A DNA stretch of 64,000 nt from contig WEDG01002105.1 in the NCBI GenBank assembly GCA_017591395.1, positions 99,155 to 163,154 of the forward strand, given 5' to 3'. The notes under the pieces were generated by a model. It made no database searches and was not told the DNA's origin. It saw nothing but the letters and a program-made list of their open reading frames with translations. Below, piece by piece: positions 41,278-51,726 of this stretch; within the stretch, counting starts at the first letter, position 1; the number at the start of each line of letters is the position of its first letter. The position numbers and the translations under genes are program-made. Origin of the DNA: Schistocephalus solidus. Its lineage: Eukaryota; Platyhelminthes; Cestoda; Diphyllobothriidea; Diphyllobothriidae.

Positions 41278-42300
41278 ATGGCAGCCAAATCTGTCGGCTA
41301 CGAGGACGAATCTTGCGTTGGATTATCATATATTTTACTAAGAGTTCAAAAACTGGAAAATGAGCTTGCAAGATAACAATACTCGAAGAAATACGGTTAG
41401 CAATATTACAGTTAAAAAGGCAGTGACCAAAGCCCCGAAAGTAACAAAAACTACAACTTGTAAAAACTCACAATGTTCGGACGCGAATACCCATAACGAC
41501 TGGATAACAAGAACACATACTCTAAATCCTACGGACGACGATCAAATCGAACCAAAACTCTCATCCTGCCATATTGGATGTTCTAAAGAGCCCATAGTTG
41601 ATTCTCAAGTAACAAACGCGTAGCAATCTGCAATGGGGAAGCACCACAACAAGAGTACGAAGTCACATTCAGCTCTGGTGGATTCACTGAAGCCTTAAGA
41701 AGAGAGTATAGTCAGAGGTAGATTAAATCCATATGAGAGCTCTGTAAACCGTTCTCGTGCCCCTAAGTAGAACTTTGGAGAAAGCGAAAATTCCAAGCAT
41801 AAGAATCGGCAACATTGTTTAGTTATTCAGGATTTGCAAGAGTCAGCTTCAGTCCGACATGAAGACCGTGTCGCCGAAGACCTTGCTTCGTTTAATGGCC
41901 TCCTAAACCAGTTGCTACCACCAGGCGTGGAAGTAAAAGGTCTTAAAACATTCTGGATCGGCAAAAAGTCTATAGACAGCCTAGAAACGCCGCGACCACA
42001 ACCTCTCAAATAATGCTAGAGAGCAAAGACCAAATCAAGGTGATCCTATCCATAAAAACCAACCTCTGTCACTCGAATAAAGAGGTTTTTTCAACTGGAC
42101 TACTACTCTACTGAAAGGCTGAAGCGCCGGGAACTTGTCTTGGAACTACAACCAAGACTGAAGACTGGCGAAAACAATATGGCTTTTTTCAAGGGGAAGG
42201 TAGTTCCAAAGAATAAGAATTTTCCATTGAACCAACCGATTGTACTAAGGACAACGGCAGCCACCTCACTAAAGCCAAAACCATAAGGGAACTAATTGCC
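41278..42300 (+). pseudogene. CR1-like ORF1, decayed
   Basis: ATG at 41278 opens a short frame with a heptad-like LLRVQKLENELA, matching the coiled coil in the ORF1 of the element at 45197-50003. After several stops the RRM-like part appears as HCLVIQDLQESASVRHEDRV near 41817 and the terminal helix near 42110 (RRELVLELQPRLKTG-like, shifted). Confidence 0.55.
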
Positions 42301-42452
42301 TAAAGAGATGTCAGAACTAAGTCCGTTACGCCCAGTGTTCTCACTGCAGAAACCAGAGTTACCGAAACTCATCAAGAAACGGAAAAGACATACGACATTG
42401 ACATCAGAGGAGATGCAATAAGGCCCATAAATCGAAAAACGCAACAGGAAGT

Positions 42453-43610
42453 TTGGTTAGCGCAAAATTTAAGTGCTTGTTTACAAATGCCCAAAGCCTT
42501 TTATCAAAACTTGATGAGTTTAAAATTTTCCTTGCCGAAGTATCTCCGGATGTGATAGCAGTAACCGAAACCTGGCTGTCGGGCAGCATTCTAGATAGCG
42601 AAATAACATTGTCTGGGTACCAAATATATCGGAGGGACAGAGAAAACCGACAGGGTGGTGGAATAATTGTGTATGTGAAAGACGAGCTAATAGTGTCCGC
42701 TGCTTAACTTATTTGCACACCTTGGTGACACCATGAGTGTTCGCATAAGCTGGACCTGGCGACCGTCGTCCATGAGGTGTATGAACGTTCTCCCTTGGCT
42801 CGAACCGCAATGGACCGAAGATGATCTGGACATATGTTTCCGCCTTTGAAATCCCTCAACGGACTCTGCAATCAGCAAGGGAGAATCTGGCTGATTCATG
42901 TGACCTCCGAAATGCCCCCCGTTGGACCCCCCCAAAAGGGCGACAGTTTTTTTCTCCTAAATATCACCGGGAGTTTTTTTTCACTGTCTGCTCTTTTTCA
43001 ACTATGTTGGCCTCGCCAACATATCGAGATACTATTTTTTTGATACCACAACTCGCATGTGCAAATAGGGAATTCAAAGGTGACTCACCTACATCTCCCT
43101 CAAATATACTGATACTGAATAAGACGAGCAAGTTTGTGTGCAGCACGGAAGCCATATGGTTGAACATCAAGGCTCTTGGCTCTTCATGTCTGGATGTCCT
43201 CATTGTCTATCGGCCACCTAGGATAGACCGAGTCACAGACACCCACTTGTTGGAAACATTAGAAAATTTATCCATGCGACCTCATGTCATGATTATGGGT
43301 GACTTCAGCGCACCAGGAATTAACTGGAGCACTGTTCAATAATACCCGAAATCGACTTTTGATTATGTTTTTCTGCAAAAGACCTTGAAGGCACTCCTCA
43401 CACAACATGTCCTTTTCCCCACCAGAACAAGTGAAGGAAAAAGGGCTTACTGTATAGACCTGGTTTTCATGAAAACATCAGGCAGCATTGATGAGATTAT
43501 TGCAATGCCTCCGCTCGGTCGTAGTGATCATGTGCTGCTTATGTGGGAATACCCCTTATTCTCCATTGCGCCTGCTTTAAAGGAAAAACGACGTTACGCT
43601 TGACGAGGAA
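42453..43610 (+). pseudogene. CR1-like endonuclease, split by an inserted fragment
   Basis: The first part (42453-42700) has FTNAQSLLSKLDEFK, DVIAVTETWLSGS (catalytic Glu) and GYQIYRRDRENRQGGGIIVY. The frame is cut at about 42700 and resumes at 43118 with STEAIWLNIKALGSSCLDV, IMGDFSAPGINW (Asn of the D-F-N step changed to Ser), DLVFMKTSGSIDE and PPLGRSDHVLLMWE. Confidence 0.75.
42700..43117 (+). mobile_element. CR1-like 3' fragment nested in the endonuclease
   Basis: About 418 bp absent from the sister copy at 37487-40292 interrupts the endonuclease. Its right end carries the CR1-like 3' signature (GCAAATAGGGAATTCAAAGG, then CATCTCCCTCAAATATACTG), so it is a short 5'-truncated 3' end of a related LINE in the same orientation. 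Confidence 0.65.
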
Positions 43611-43621
43611 ACTTTTATCAG

Positions 43622-45196
43622 ATGCGAGCAGATTTAACAGACATACCCTGGACCTCAATGTTTTCGAGCACCGTAAACGAAGATTGGGAGTCCTTCCGAA
43701 ATGTTCTTCTGCAACTTATGAACAAGCACTGCCCACTTACGAGTGTCCATCAGAACAAGCGTCCTGAGTGGCTAGGCAGCAACTTAAAAAGAGAAATAAG
43801 CAGGAAGCACAAGTTGTGGAGAAAAATTGCAAGTCTAATAATAATCAATTCACACATTTTAATAAGTATAAAATACAGAGAAACAAACTGAGAAGTCTTA
43901 TCCTTAAAATGCGAAGAGAATTCGAGAAAAAATTGCTGCAAAAGGCAACGCAGAATCCAAAGTTTGTCTACAGTTACCTCCCGCAGATGTAAAAGGAAAA
44001 GGCATCAAATCCCGCCGATTAAGATTGCCGTGAGCGTCACAATTTCTGAAAACAGGGAAAAGTCGAGTACTTTTCACAGTTCTACCACTCAGTCTTCAAA
44101 AACGAGACAAGGTTCCTTCATCCCTCAGTGGATAACCCGCCAACTACGTGCATAAGCAACATACTATTCTCAGAATTTCTGATCCGAAGGGAATTCAAGG
44201 AACTAAAAGTGTCTTTGATCCCCAGGACTAGAAGAGCTTCCACTCAAGCTTCTGTAAGAACTCGCCAATGAACTTTCCGCAACTCTGTCAGTGCTCTAAC
44301 AAAAGTCCTTTGACTCCGGTTCACTTCCTATCGATTGGAAGCTGGCACATATAATTCCGTTGTACAAAAGCGGTAGCCGGGCGTCAGTGACAAACTACAG
44401 GCCCATAAGTTTGACAGGCATCATTGGCTGAGATTATGGAAAGGATAATCAAGAGCAAGTTGGTGAAATTTAAAGAGACTCTTAACTTGTTATTAAGCTG
44501 TCAACACGGGTTCAGAAAAGGAAGATCATGCACAACAAATTTGCTGTATTCGCTCCAGAGGTGGATCCAAGCACTTTAAGTTAGACACGCGGTTCACATC
44601 GCCTTCATTGACTTTCAAAAGGCCTTCGATACTGTGCCGCACGAGAAACTGCTGTAAAAGCTAGAAAGAATTGGAATCAGAGGTAACCTCCTCAAGTGGA
44701 TAGAAAACTTCCTCGTGGGTCGGCGCCAGGTTGTGTGCATCGGCCAAGAGAGGTCAAGCTCTGCTGCGGTTGAGCGTGGGGTTCCTCAGGGCAAATAACT
44801 AGGGCCAATACTGTTTTTAATATACGTGGACGATTGTGATAGGAATCTGGACTGTGAAGCAGCAATGTTTGCCGGCGACATTAAAATCTGCAATGTAAAC
44901 CAGAGCCCTGCTGACGAAGCTAAACTACAGATCAACCTACCTAAGTTGGAGGAGTGGCTGAATCATTGGCTTTTGCGGTTCAACGTCAATAAGTGTACAA
45001 TACTTAGCTTAGGCAACCCATCTGGATCAGCCAAAGTAGAAGCTACTTTCTCAACGGTGAAGCCTTACAAGACGTGGAAACCCAAAATCACCTTGGTGTG
45101 CTGACGACTACCACCTTAAAACCATCCTCTCACTGCTCGAAAGTGACGAAGAGCGCAATCGCGGTGCTGCATGCTATAAGACGAGCCTTTTTGAAT
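43622..45196 (+). pseudogene. CR1-like reverse transcriptase, front part
   Basis: Readable pieces: linker helices (43768-43992), KLAHIIPLYKSGSRASVTNY-like step near 44345, HGFRKGRSCTTN near 44510, FIDFQKAFDTVPHEKLL near 44608, the V-P-Q-G step near 44780, FAGD near 44870 and FNVNKCTILSLGNPSGS near 44980. Stops and shifts are dense. Confidence 0.75.
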
Positions 45197-45319
45197 TTAA
45201 GTCACTTTGTCACTTTATTGAGGGAATTAGGCTTTCGCCCTTGAGCTCCCTATTCATATGCAAAAATGTCAATAGTATAAATGTTTACAGTGATATATCT
45301 GACAAATGAAAATGTAGGG

Positions 45320-47254
45320 TCAGCGATATGTGTGGGCCAGGCGCAACCTGCCACTGTTTACACAATCTTCATTATATTGACAATAGTTTCTCATAAAATG
45401 AGTATGTAGTTTGAATTTAAATGCATCAACAGTTTCTGAAAGGACAACATCCTCAGGGAGTCCGTTCCATGCTCCAACGACCCTCTGTGAAAAGGCGTTC
45501 CGACGGACTTCCGTGTGGACAAACTTCCTCTGCAGTTTAAAGGGATGACCCCGCAGATGTTCCGTCCCAGCCAATTCGAAGAATTCAGTAAATTCTAGGG
45601 CACAATTGCGGCCTCTGACAATCCGGTAGGTTTGGATGAGGTCACCGCGTAGTTGCCCGTAATTTAGAGGAAACAAATCAAGTTCAACCAGTCTGGCTTC
45701 GTAAGGCAGATTACTAAGATTCTTGACCATCTTCGTAGCCCTCGCCTGCACTCGTTCCAGCTGTAGATAATCCTTCTTAAACCACGGACGCCAGGCCTGG
45801 ATGGCATATTCCAAGTGAGATCGAACAAATACCCCGTAGGTTTTTCGGAAGAGTTCCTTATCAATCTGCACAAACCCACGTCTGAGCGCAAATAAGACCT
45901 GTATAGCGCCTTTTGCTGCCTTTAAACACTGTGAAGATGGTTTAAGTGAGGAGTGTATTAGAACACCGAGGTCCTTCTGTTCCTCAACAATTGAAAGGGG
46001 CTGCCCATTGAGAATGTATTGGTAGGAATCATCCCCCTCACTGGTCCTTCTGGTACGGAGTCTTAGAAGCACACACTTTGCAACGTTTAAATTTAAGAGC
46101 CAACGAGCAGACCAGCTGCTAAGACGGTTGAGATCCTCTTGAAGTGCGTGCCTATCGAAATCAGATCTGATGACCCTCCACAATTTAACATCATCTGCAA
46201 ACATGATGGCGCTGCAATCCAGGTCGTCGACACAGTCGTTGATGTACACTAAGAAGAGTAACGGCCCTAATACCGAGCCTTGGGGGACACCACTTAGAAC
46301 CGGAGTAGGTGTTGACTTCGAGGTATCGACGCACACAGTTTGCAATCTATCTGTAAGAAAGTCTGCGATCCATGTCAGCAACATTCCTCTTATGCCGATT
46401 TCAGATAATTTGTAGATGAGACGTTTGTGTGGGACACTGTCAAACGCCTTTTTGAAATCAGTGTATATGACGTCAACCCTACCATTTTCGTCCAGTGCAC
46501 GAGTCCACTGCTCTGTTGAGAGTAATAAACTAGAAAGACAGGAGCGATTCTGTCTGAAGCCATGCTGGAGATCTGAGAGTAATTGGTTTTCCTCAAGGAA
46601 CGTCATGGTTGTGTTCTTGATTATTGATTCCATTATTTTAAAGCAAATGGAGGTTAGGCTGACAGGCCGATAATTGTTGACATTAGATCGAGCACCACTC
46701 TTGTATATGGGGTATATATTTGCTGCCTTCCATTCGGATGGCAGTTTCCCTGATTCAAATGACGAATTAAATATATGCGCTAGTGGTTTGCACAGTTCGC
46801 TGGCCAGTTCTTTCAAGAACTTGGCCGGTATATCGTCCGGACCAGATGACTTCGCTTCTTTCAGATTTCGCAGTTCTAGTTCCACGAGAGGTTCCTGGAA
46901 GATTATATATTCAAGCACTGGACCGGCGTCTATAACAGCACTGTTGACGTGGTCAAGCTGAAGTTCCGTTTCTTTAGTGAAAACCGAGGCAAAAAACCGA
47001 CCTAAGTACTCGGCTTTGTCGCAATTTTCAACGACTTCATCACCATTTTCATCCATGAGTACTGCTACTGGGTCCTTGTTTTTTAGTCGGCTATTGATAT
47101 AATGGAATAAAAGTTTTGGTTTATATTCAGCCTGTTGAATAATTCTTGATTCAAAGTTCTTCCTTGCCTGACGAATCATTTTTTCACAGCGTTTCTTTGA
47201 TGACGAAATTCTTTGAGATGCTCTGTTGACCCTGTTTGCCTGAATACCTTCCAT
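45320..47254 (-). CDS. CR1-like ORF2 reverse transcriptase, intact 644-codon frame
   Basis: One uninterrupted frame carries the whole RT: LKEAKSSGPDDIPAKFLKE, WKAANIYPIYKSGARS, NYRPVSLTSICFKIMES, HGFRQNRSCLSSLL, VIYTDFKKAFDSVPHKRLI (catalytic Asp), LSGVPQGSVLGPLLFLVYIN, IMFADDVKLWRV (catalytic Asp pair) and the thumb FVRSHLEYAIQAWRPW, GQLRGDLIQTYRIVRG. It makes cDNA at nicked target DNA. The Met used is internal; the real protein is joined to the endonuclease upstream. The link is lost because an A run near 47178 has six A where seven would keep the frame. It is the only intact full RT frame in the window. Confidence 0.88.
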   Translation of the reverse strand: MEGIQANRVNRASQRISSSKKRCEKMIRQARKNFESRIIQQAEYKPKLLFHYINSRLKNKDPVAVLMDENGDEVVENCDKAEYLGRFFASVFTKETELQLDHVNSAVIDAGPVLEYIIFQEPLVELELRNLKEAKSSGPDDIPAKFLKELASELCKPLAHIFNSSFESGKLPSEWKAANIYPIYKSGARSNVNNYRPVSLTSICFKIMESIIKNTTMTFLEENQLLSDLQHGFRQNRSCLSSLLLSTEQWTRALDENGRVDVIYTDFKKAFDSVPHKRLIYKLSEIGIRGMLLTWIADFLTDRLQTVCVDTSKSTPTPVLSGVPQGSVLGPLLFLVYINDCVDDLDCSAIMFADDVKLWRVIRSDFDRHALQEDLNRLSSWSARWLLNLNVAKCVLLRLRTRRTSEGDDSYQYILNGQPLSIVEEQKDLGVLIHSSLKPSSQCLKAAKGAIQVLFALRRGFVQIDKELFRKTYGVFVRSHLEYAIQAWRPWFKKDYLQLERVQARATKMVKNLSNLPYEARLVELDLFPLNYGQLRGDLIQTYRIVRGRNCALEFTEFFELAGTEHLRGHPFKLQRKFVHTEVRRNAFSQRVVGAWNGLPEDVVLSETVDAFKFKLHTHFMRNYCQYNEDCVNSGRLRLAHTYR

Positions 47255-47295
47255 TTTTTATTCTTCTTCTTTAGCTGCCCGTTAAGTTCTCTTGT

Positions 47296-48372
47296 TTACC
47301 AGGCGGGGCGACTATTATTTTTTTGCACCTTCACGGGACAAAAGCGTTCAATCAGATCGAGTGAGACTGTCTTAAAGGATTGCCAGTCATCCTCCGGATT
47401 CCCTTTAAGCAAACAATCCCATCTCATAGACATCAGTTCTTTCCTCATCGCGTTAAAATCAGCCTTCCATATATTTCGCTTGCATTCCGTTCCATTCTGG
47501 CGCTGAGAATAAAGTAAGTAATCCCACATCAGCGTACTATGGTCACTCTTACCGAGGGGTGCAATAGAATACACTTCATCAATGCTAGAGAAGTCCTTCG
47601 TAAATACAAGGTCCAGGCAATTTGCTCTCTGGTTCTCTCTAAATCTCGTTGGAATGTTAACCTTCTGTACCAGAGGTTGGTCGAGAGTGAGATCCATTAG
47701 CTTGTGGCCGAAGGAAGTTGGTGCACCATCAACTGTCAGATTAACCCAGTCTACTATAGGTGCATTGAAATCTTCAGCAATAAGCACCTCCTGGTGGCTT
47801 GCTACTTCCTTGAGCAAATGTAGGAGGGACTCATCAGCTGCACTTGGAATGTTCGGTGGTCTGTAGATCGTCAAAAATTGTAGGTTCTGTGAAAAATCCT
47901 TTTCTATCTTTATCCAGAGAAATTCATATTCAGGGAAAATGGAGTGTGCTCGTTCGACTGCCGAGATTCCTGTCCTAACATATACGGCCACTCCTCCTCC
48001 CTTTCTATTTTCTCTGTCTTTTCGAAAAAGTTGGTATTCATCTATCGAAACCTCGCTATCCGCTATTTCGACTTTGAGCCACGTTTCCGTAATGGCAACG
48101 ATATCGGGGGTTCGGTCTGATACTAATGCTTTGAGTTCATCTACTTCCGATAGGAGACTCTGAGCATTGGTATACAAACATCTCAATTTAGACTGGGTAA
48201 CTCCTCCATATAGACTTCTGCGAATTTCGCGCGATTGAATACTAGAGTCTGTCATTGTTTTCCGAGATGAACTGGTGTCCATCCCGCCGACGCTGAGTTC
48301 TGATGAGTGGTCGTCATCCGAGTTCTGGAGCGCCTTCTTTTTATTATTCAAGCTCTGTACAGTTGGGTACAT
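47296..48372 (-). pseudogene. CR1-like ORF2 endonuclease domain
   Basis: Complete open frame of 358 codons. Motifs: LYTNAQSLLSEVDELK, IVAITETWLKVE (catalytic Glu), YQLFRKDRENRKGGGVAVYV, FLTIYRPPNIPSAAD, VLIAEDFNAPIVDW, CLDLVFTKDFSSIDEV and APLGKSDHSTLMWDY (S-D-H). The usual G-D-F-N is E-D-F-N here, which may matter for activity. The frame ends at TAA 47296-47298 after RPAW, where sister elements have W-L-T, so a single T-to-A change probably made the stop. The same frame continues open to about 47175. Confidence 0.85.
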
Positions 48373-48468
48373 CGTATTTAGTGTCCTCCGTCTCGGCGAG
48401 AATCCACCTTGATTATGTACGGGTTTGCCATAAGAAAGACCTCTTTATCACTTTTATTTCCCCGTCCT

Positions 48469-49784
48469 TTATTTGGAGCCATTTTTCCCCTGCTCGGTCC
48501 TCCTCTTCAGTTCTGCTCTCAGCATCCTCATTTTGTACCTCTCCTTGGGTTCGTAATCCGGCTGAAAAAACACATCCCTGTGTGAGCTACGGAAAGCCGT
48601 TCTCCGTTCTAGGAGGCGTGAAGCCTGAACATCATTTTCAAGAATGATTTTAAGAGGCCTTGGTGATGATAGTTCATGTGAAACATCCGCTTTTCCTAAA
48701 CGGAATGCTTTGTGCACTGTTACGCGTTCGCCATCTCGAAGAATCGAATATGAGTATTCTCGGAAAAGACTGAGGTCATGTTCTACCCTTTCCTTTGCAA
48801 TCAGAGAAGTTGATTCGGGAACCCCTTTAATAACGAGATTGCGTTTTCGGTTGAAATGTATGTTTGGTGACTTTGAGTTCAGATTTGTTGATAGAGCATA
48901 AGTATCAGGAAAAAGGCTACTCTGGTCGACGATGTTATTTGCGTCAGTATGAGCAACTATTCCTAAAGTTAATGACAAACCCCTTTTGGAAACTTTGCCA
49001 ATTGTTCCTCCACTTGCTCTTGTATTACCAACAGAGGATTGCACTTGAGCATCTATCGGTAAGAACGAGCTTTTTCCGGAGTTCAAACCACTTTTTTGTG
49101 AAAGCTTCTTGGCCCTTTTCAACTTCGAATTCTTCATCTTAGGTGCTTCAAATTCAACTTGCTTCTCAACTTCACCCTTTTTTGTATCATTCAGCGACGA
49201 TGCCGCATATATTTGTGTATCCAGCACATTTCTGCTTCTGTCTAAGCTCGATGACAGTAGTAAGGTGCATGAGCTGTTTTGATCCTCTTTTGAAGCTCTG
49301 TAGACGCAATGTCTTTAAGCTCTACATGAGGTATTCTTGAGGAAGCAATATTTGCATACGTTATTTCTTTGGTTAGAATTCTCGTTGCTACGGGTGAACT
49401 TTGAACCTTCTCTTTGAGACCGGCCATTTCTTGTTTCAAGTTACTTATCTCTTTCTCCATCAATGAGAATTTCTGCAAGAGATTTAAACACCCCATGCAC
49501 TTTTCGTCCTCGTAGGTGACATTCATTAGTGTTCCCAGGCTTTTTGCCCGTTTGGCAGGAGGAGAAGTGGTAACAGAATATCTGTCTTTGTCATCTTTTT
49601 TTGTTTGGATACAATTTTGTTTTCCATATTGTCGTGAGGACATAGCGCAATGGTTATGTTCGTCGCCGCATGAATCTGCGACCCGGGTTCGAGGCCCGAC
49701 AGCTCCGCGAATTTTTTTTCTCAGCACAGATGATTCCTGAGCGTCTGCGTTTTCCATACCTCTTATGACTGTATTGGAATGCAT
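48469..49784 (-). pseudogene. CR1-like ORF1 (coiled coil + RRM-like), one frameshift
   Basis: The upstream frame (49784-49242) has a basic, polar region, then a Cys-pair (CMGCLNLL) and a coiled coil (FSLMEKEISNLKQEMAGLKE). After a shift near 49235 the second frame (49227-48469) has a Lys/Ser-rich linker, then RNLVIKGVPESTSLIAKERV, VHKAFRLGK, RPLKIILENDVQASRLLERR, VFFQPDYEPKERYKMR and a basic tail. Coiled coil, RRM-like fold and C-terminal basic helix are the layout of LINE ORF1 proteins that trimerise and bind RNA. The first 40 codons overlap an antisense tRNA-like unit, so MSSRQYGKQN (49647) may be the real start. Confidence 0.7.
49628..49712 (+). repeat. tRNA-like pol III unit with T8 stop, antisense to ORF1 start
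   Basis: TAGCGCAATGG (about 49643) fits the A-box consensus at every position, GGGTTCGAGGCC (about 49685) fits the B box, and TTTTTTTT ends the unit at about 49719. The arms do not give a proper acceptor stem, so this is a tRNA-like promoter, as in SINE heads, rather than a tRNA gene. It lies in the 5' part of the CR1-like element on the opposite strand. Confidence 0.5.
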
Positions 49785-50003
49785 TTAATTAATAAATCCT
49801 TTTAAATAACTGGGCTAGGATGCAATAGTATTCAGCAGTCAGACTTCTAATAAGCATGCAACGACTCAGCCTTTGTTGCGACTTCTCCCTCCCTGATGAA
49901 AGCAGATTAGAGCAGCACACCGCTGGCGTGAAGTTGGAAGCAGGTGAACGCTGAAGCTTGTATTTCTCGTAGGGATAATGTCCTTGACGTGGAATAATCC
50001 TCA

Positions 50004-50672
50004 GTGATGAAAGATCTCTTCGTAAAGACTTTTGAAACATTCATAAGGCCGCATTTGGAATATGCTGTGCAAGCCGGGAAACCCTGGTCAGTTCAAGATA
50101 AGAACTGCCTCGAAAGGGTACAGAGGAAAGCCACCAATATGGTTAGGAGTCAAAGCTCCTTGGCATATCCAACCCACCTAATGAATCCTGATCTGTTCCC
50201 TTTGAGTTATAGGCAAATGCGTGGTGATTTCCTGTAGAAATTAGTCATTGTGAAGGGATTGGATTGTTGTCTGGACTTCTCGGACTTATTGGAATTTGCC
50301 GCCATGACCCATTTCCGAGGTCACCCAGTGAAAATGCGCCTCCAGCAGGCGAGAGTGGATGTGCGCAAGTTCTAATTCTCTGTCAGAGTGGTTAAACCAT
50401 GGAATGCCCTCCATGAAGACGTTGTGATGTCACCATCGCTGGATAGCTTTAAAAGGAACCTTGACCGTTGTATGTTCCAAAACGAGCCCTAGCGATGAGG
50501 AATTTATCATAACCCTCGAAAGTCACGCACCACTGGTCATATTTTATGATCACCTTTTGTAATTTTGCAACAAACATGGTTTCTCTGTACACCGCACTAA
50601 ATTTTACGTTGCAAATAGGGTACTCAAAGGCCCATGCCTATTTCCCTCAATAAACTGAATTGAATTGAATTG
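50004..50672 (+). mobile_element. 3' remainder of the interrupted subfamily 2 CR1-like LINE
   Basis: Continues the RT thumb exactly where it stops at 45196: LFVKTFETFIRPHLEYAVQA, NCLERVQRKATNMVRSQSSL, RQMRGDFL, then a stop, and VRVVKPWNALHEDVVMSPSL in the same order as the sister copy at 37673-38220. The 3' end has GCAAATAGGGTACTCAAAGG, TTTCCCTCAATAAACTGAAT and a (TGAAT)n tail. Confidence 0.85.
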
Positions 50673-51726
50673 AAGGATGACGTTCAAACTTGAATCCACA
50701 TAAATCACCCAGTCCTTTCACAATCATCAGGTAATCAAAGCATAACTCTCCACTGACACCTTTTCCGTGTGTTTTTGACAAGACATGAAGTATTCCGTCG
50801 TCAAAATTTCAATATTTAAACGGGGAATTGCCTTGAGTTTCTATTTAGAAGGCGTTTATGTGGGTATGTTTGAAGAATTAATCATAGATCTCATGGATAA
50901 TCATTTATCAAATTCATGCGTTTGCACAGGACCCGCACATCATGGCCTCTATATTGTTTTATTGATTTGAATACTACTCACCATTTTAATTTCATTTAAA
51001 TTACAAATAAAATGATCGCCCTTGTTTGCATGGTTGTGTACCATTTTCAATAGTCCAGGCCACGCAGGTGTTCTCAGTTTGACATGGGAAAAACTTGGTC
51101 GAACGAAAGAAGCCAGGACGGTGGTTGGATAAGTCGATTTGCCGAATAATATTTTCAGGCAGTCATTTTTTTGCAATTTTGCTAATCTCGAAAGAGGAAT
51201 TGACATATATACTGATGGCAGATTGCAAAAAATTATTTTGATAGCCTCATATTGAAAGAACTGACAGAGGGATAGTTATTATGTCCTCTCAAAATCTCAT
51301 ACCCAAAAGTGGTAAAGGGTGAGAACTTTGCCCATATCGATGTTGTTGAGAGAGATTTCACATTTATTTGCGCAGGTGGGCTGCTAGCAGTTTACACCCC
51401 TTTTTAACAGAGTACATTGTACTCATGTTTTCCTCTCTTTAATTCACTGCTATAAACACGTAAGACTTGGCAATCACATAGTCAGAACTGAAGGCCGATC
51501 GCTGGCTAGCCGCAGGTGACAAAATAGAAAGAATACACTGAGCCCAAAAAGTTTATCGACTGCCACACGCATTTGGTGAGACGGCTTTATGCAATTGCCT
51601 GTTGAACCTGTTGTTCACTCTGTAGCTTCAGGCAAATTTGTCCAACTGTATCGGTTTTCCCTGGCTTTTGATTTGAGAATCATTTTGTTGTCGATCGTAA
51701 CATCTTGGACAATTGTTAAACCCTGC
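50673..51726. other. Unassigned spacer
   Basis: No supported feature. Short ORFs at 50785-51206 lack domains. Confidence 0.35.

Larger units (their letters stand above)
41278..45196 (+). mobile_element. CR1-like LINE, subfamily 2, interrupted by two insertions
   Basis: ORF1 remnants (41278-42300), endonuclease (42453-42700 and 43118-43600), linker and RT (43622-45196) are readable in plus orientation with many stops. The RT active site near 44864 reads AMFAGDIKIC, where the second residue of the Asp pair region has changed (F-A-D-D to F-A-G-D), so it is dead. The element stops in the middle of the RT thumb at RRAFLN (45196) and resumes at 50004. The subfamily tail (TGAAT)n is at 50655-50672. 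Confidence 0.82.
45197..50003 (-). mobile_element. Near full-length CR1-like LINE, subfamily 3, inserted in subfamily 2 element
   Basis: Both ends are fixed by the interrupted host element: the RT thumb stops at 45196 and restarts at 50004. On the minus strand the order is a 5' region of about 220 bp, ORF1 (49784-48469, one frameshift), ORF2 endonuclease (48372-47296) and ORF2 RT (47254-45320), then a 3' end with AATAGGGAGCTCAAGGGC, TTCCCTCAATAAAGTGACAA and an AAGTGACTT tail. Only three breaks are obvious in about 4.8 kb, so this is the youngest and best preserved autonomous element in the window. Confidence 0.87.
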
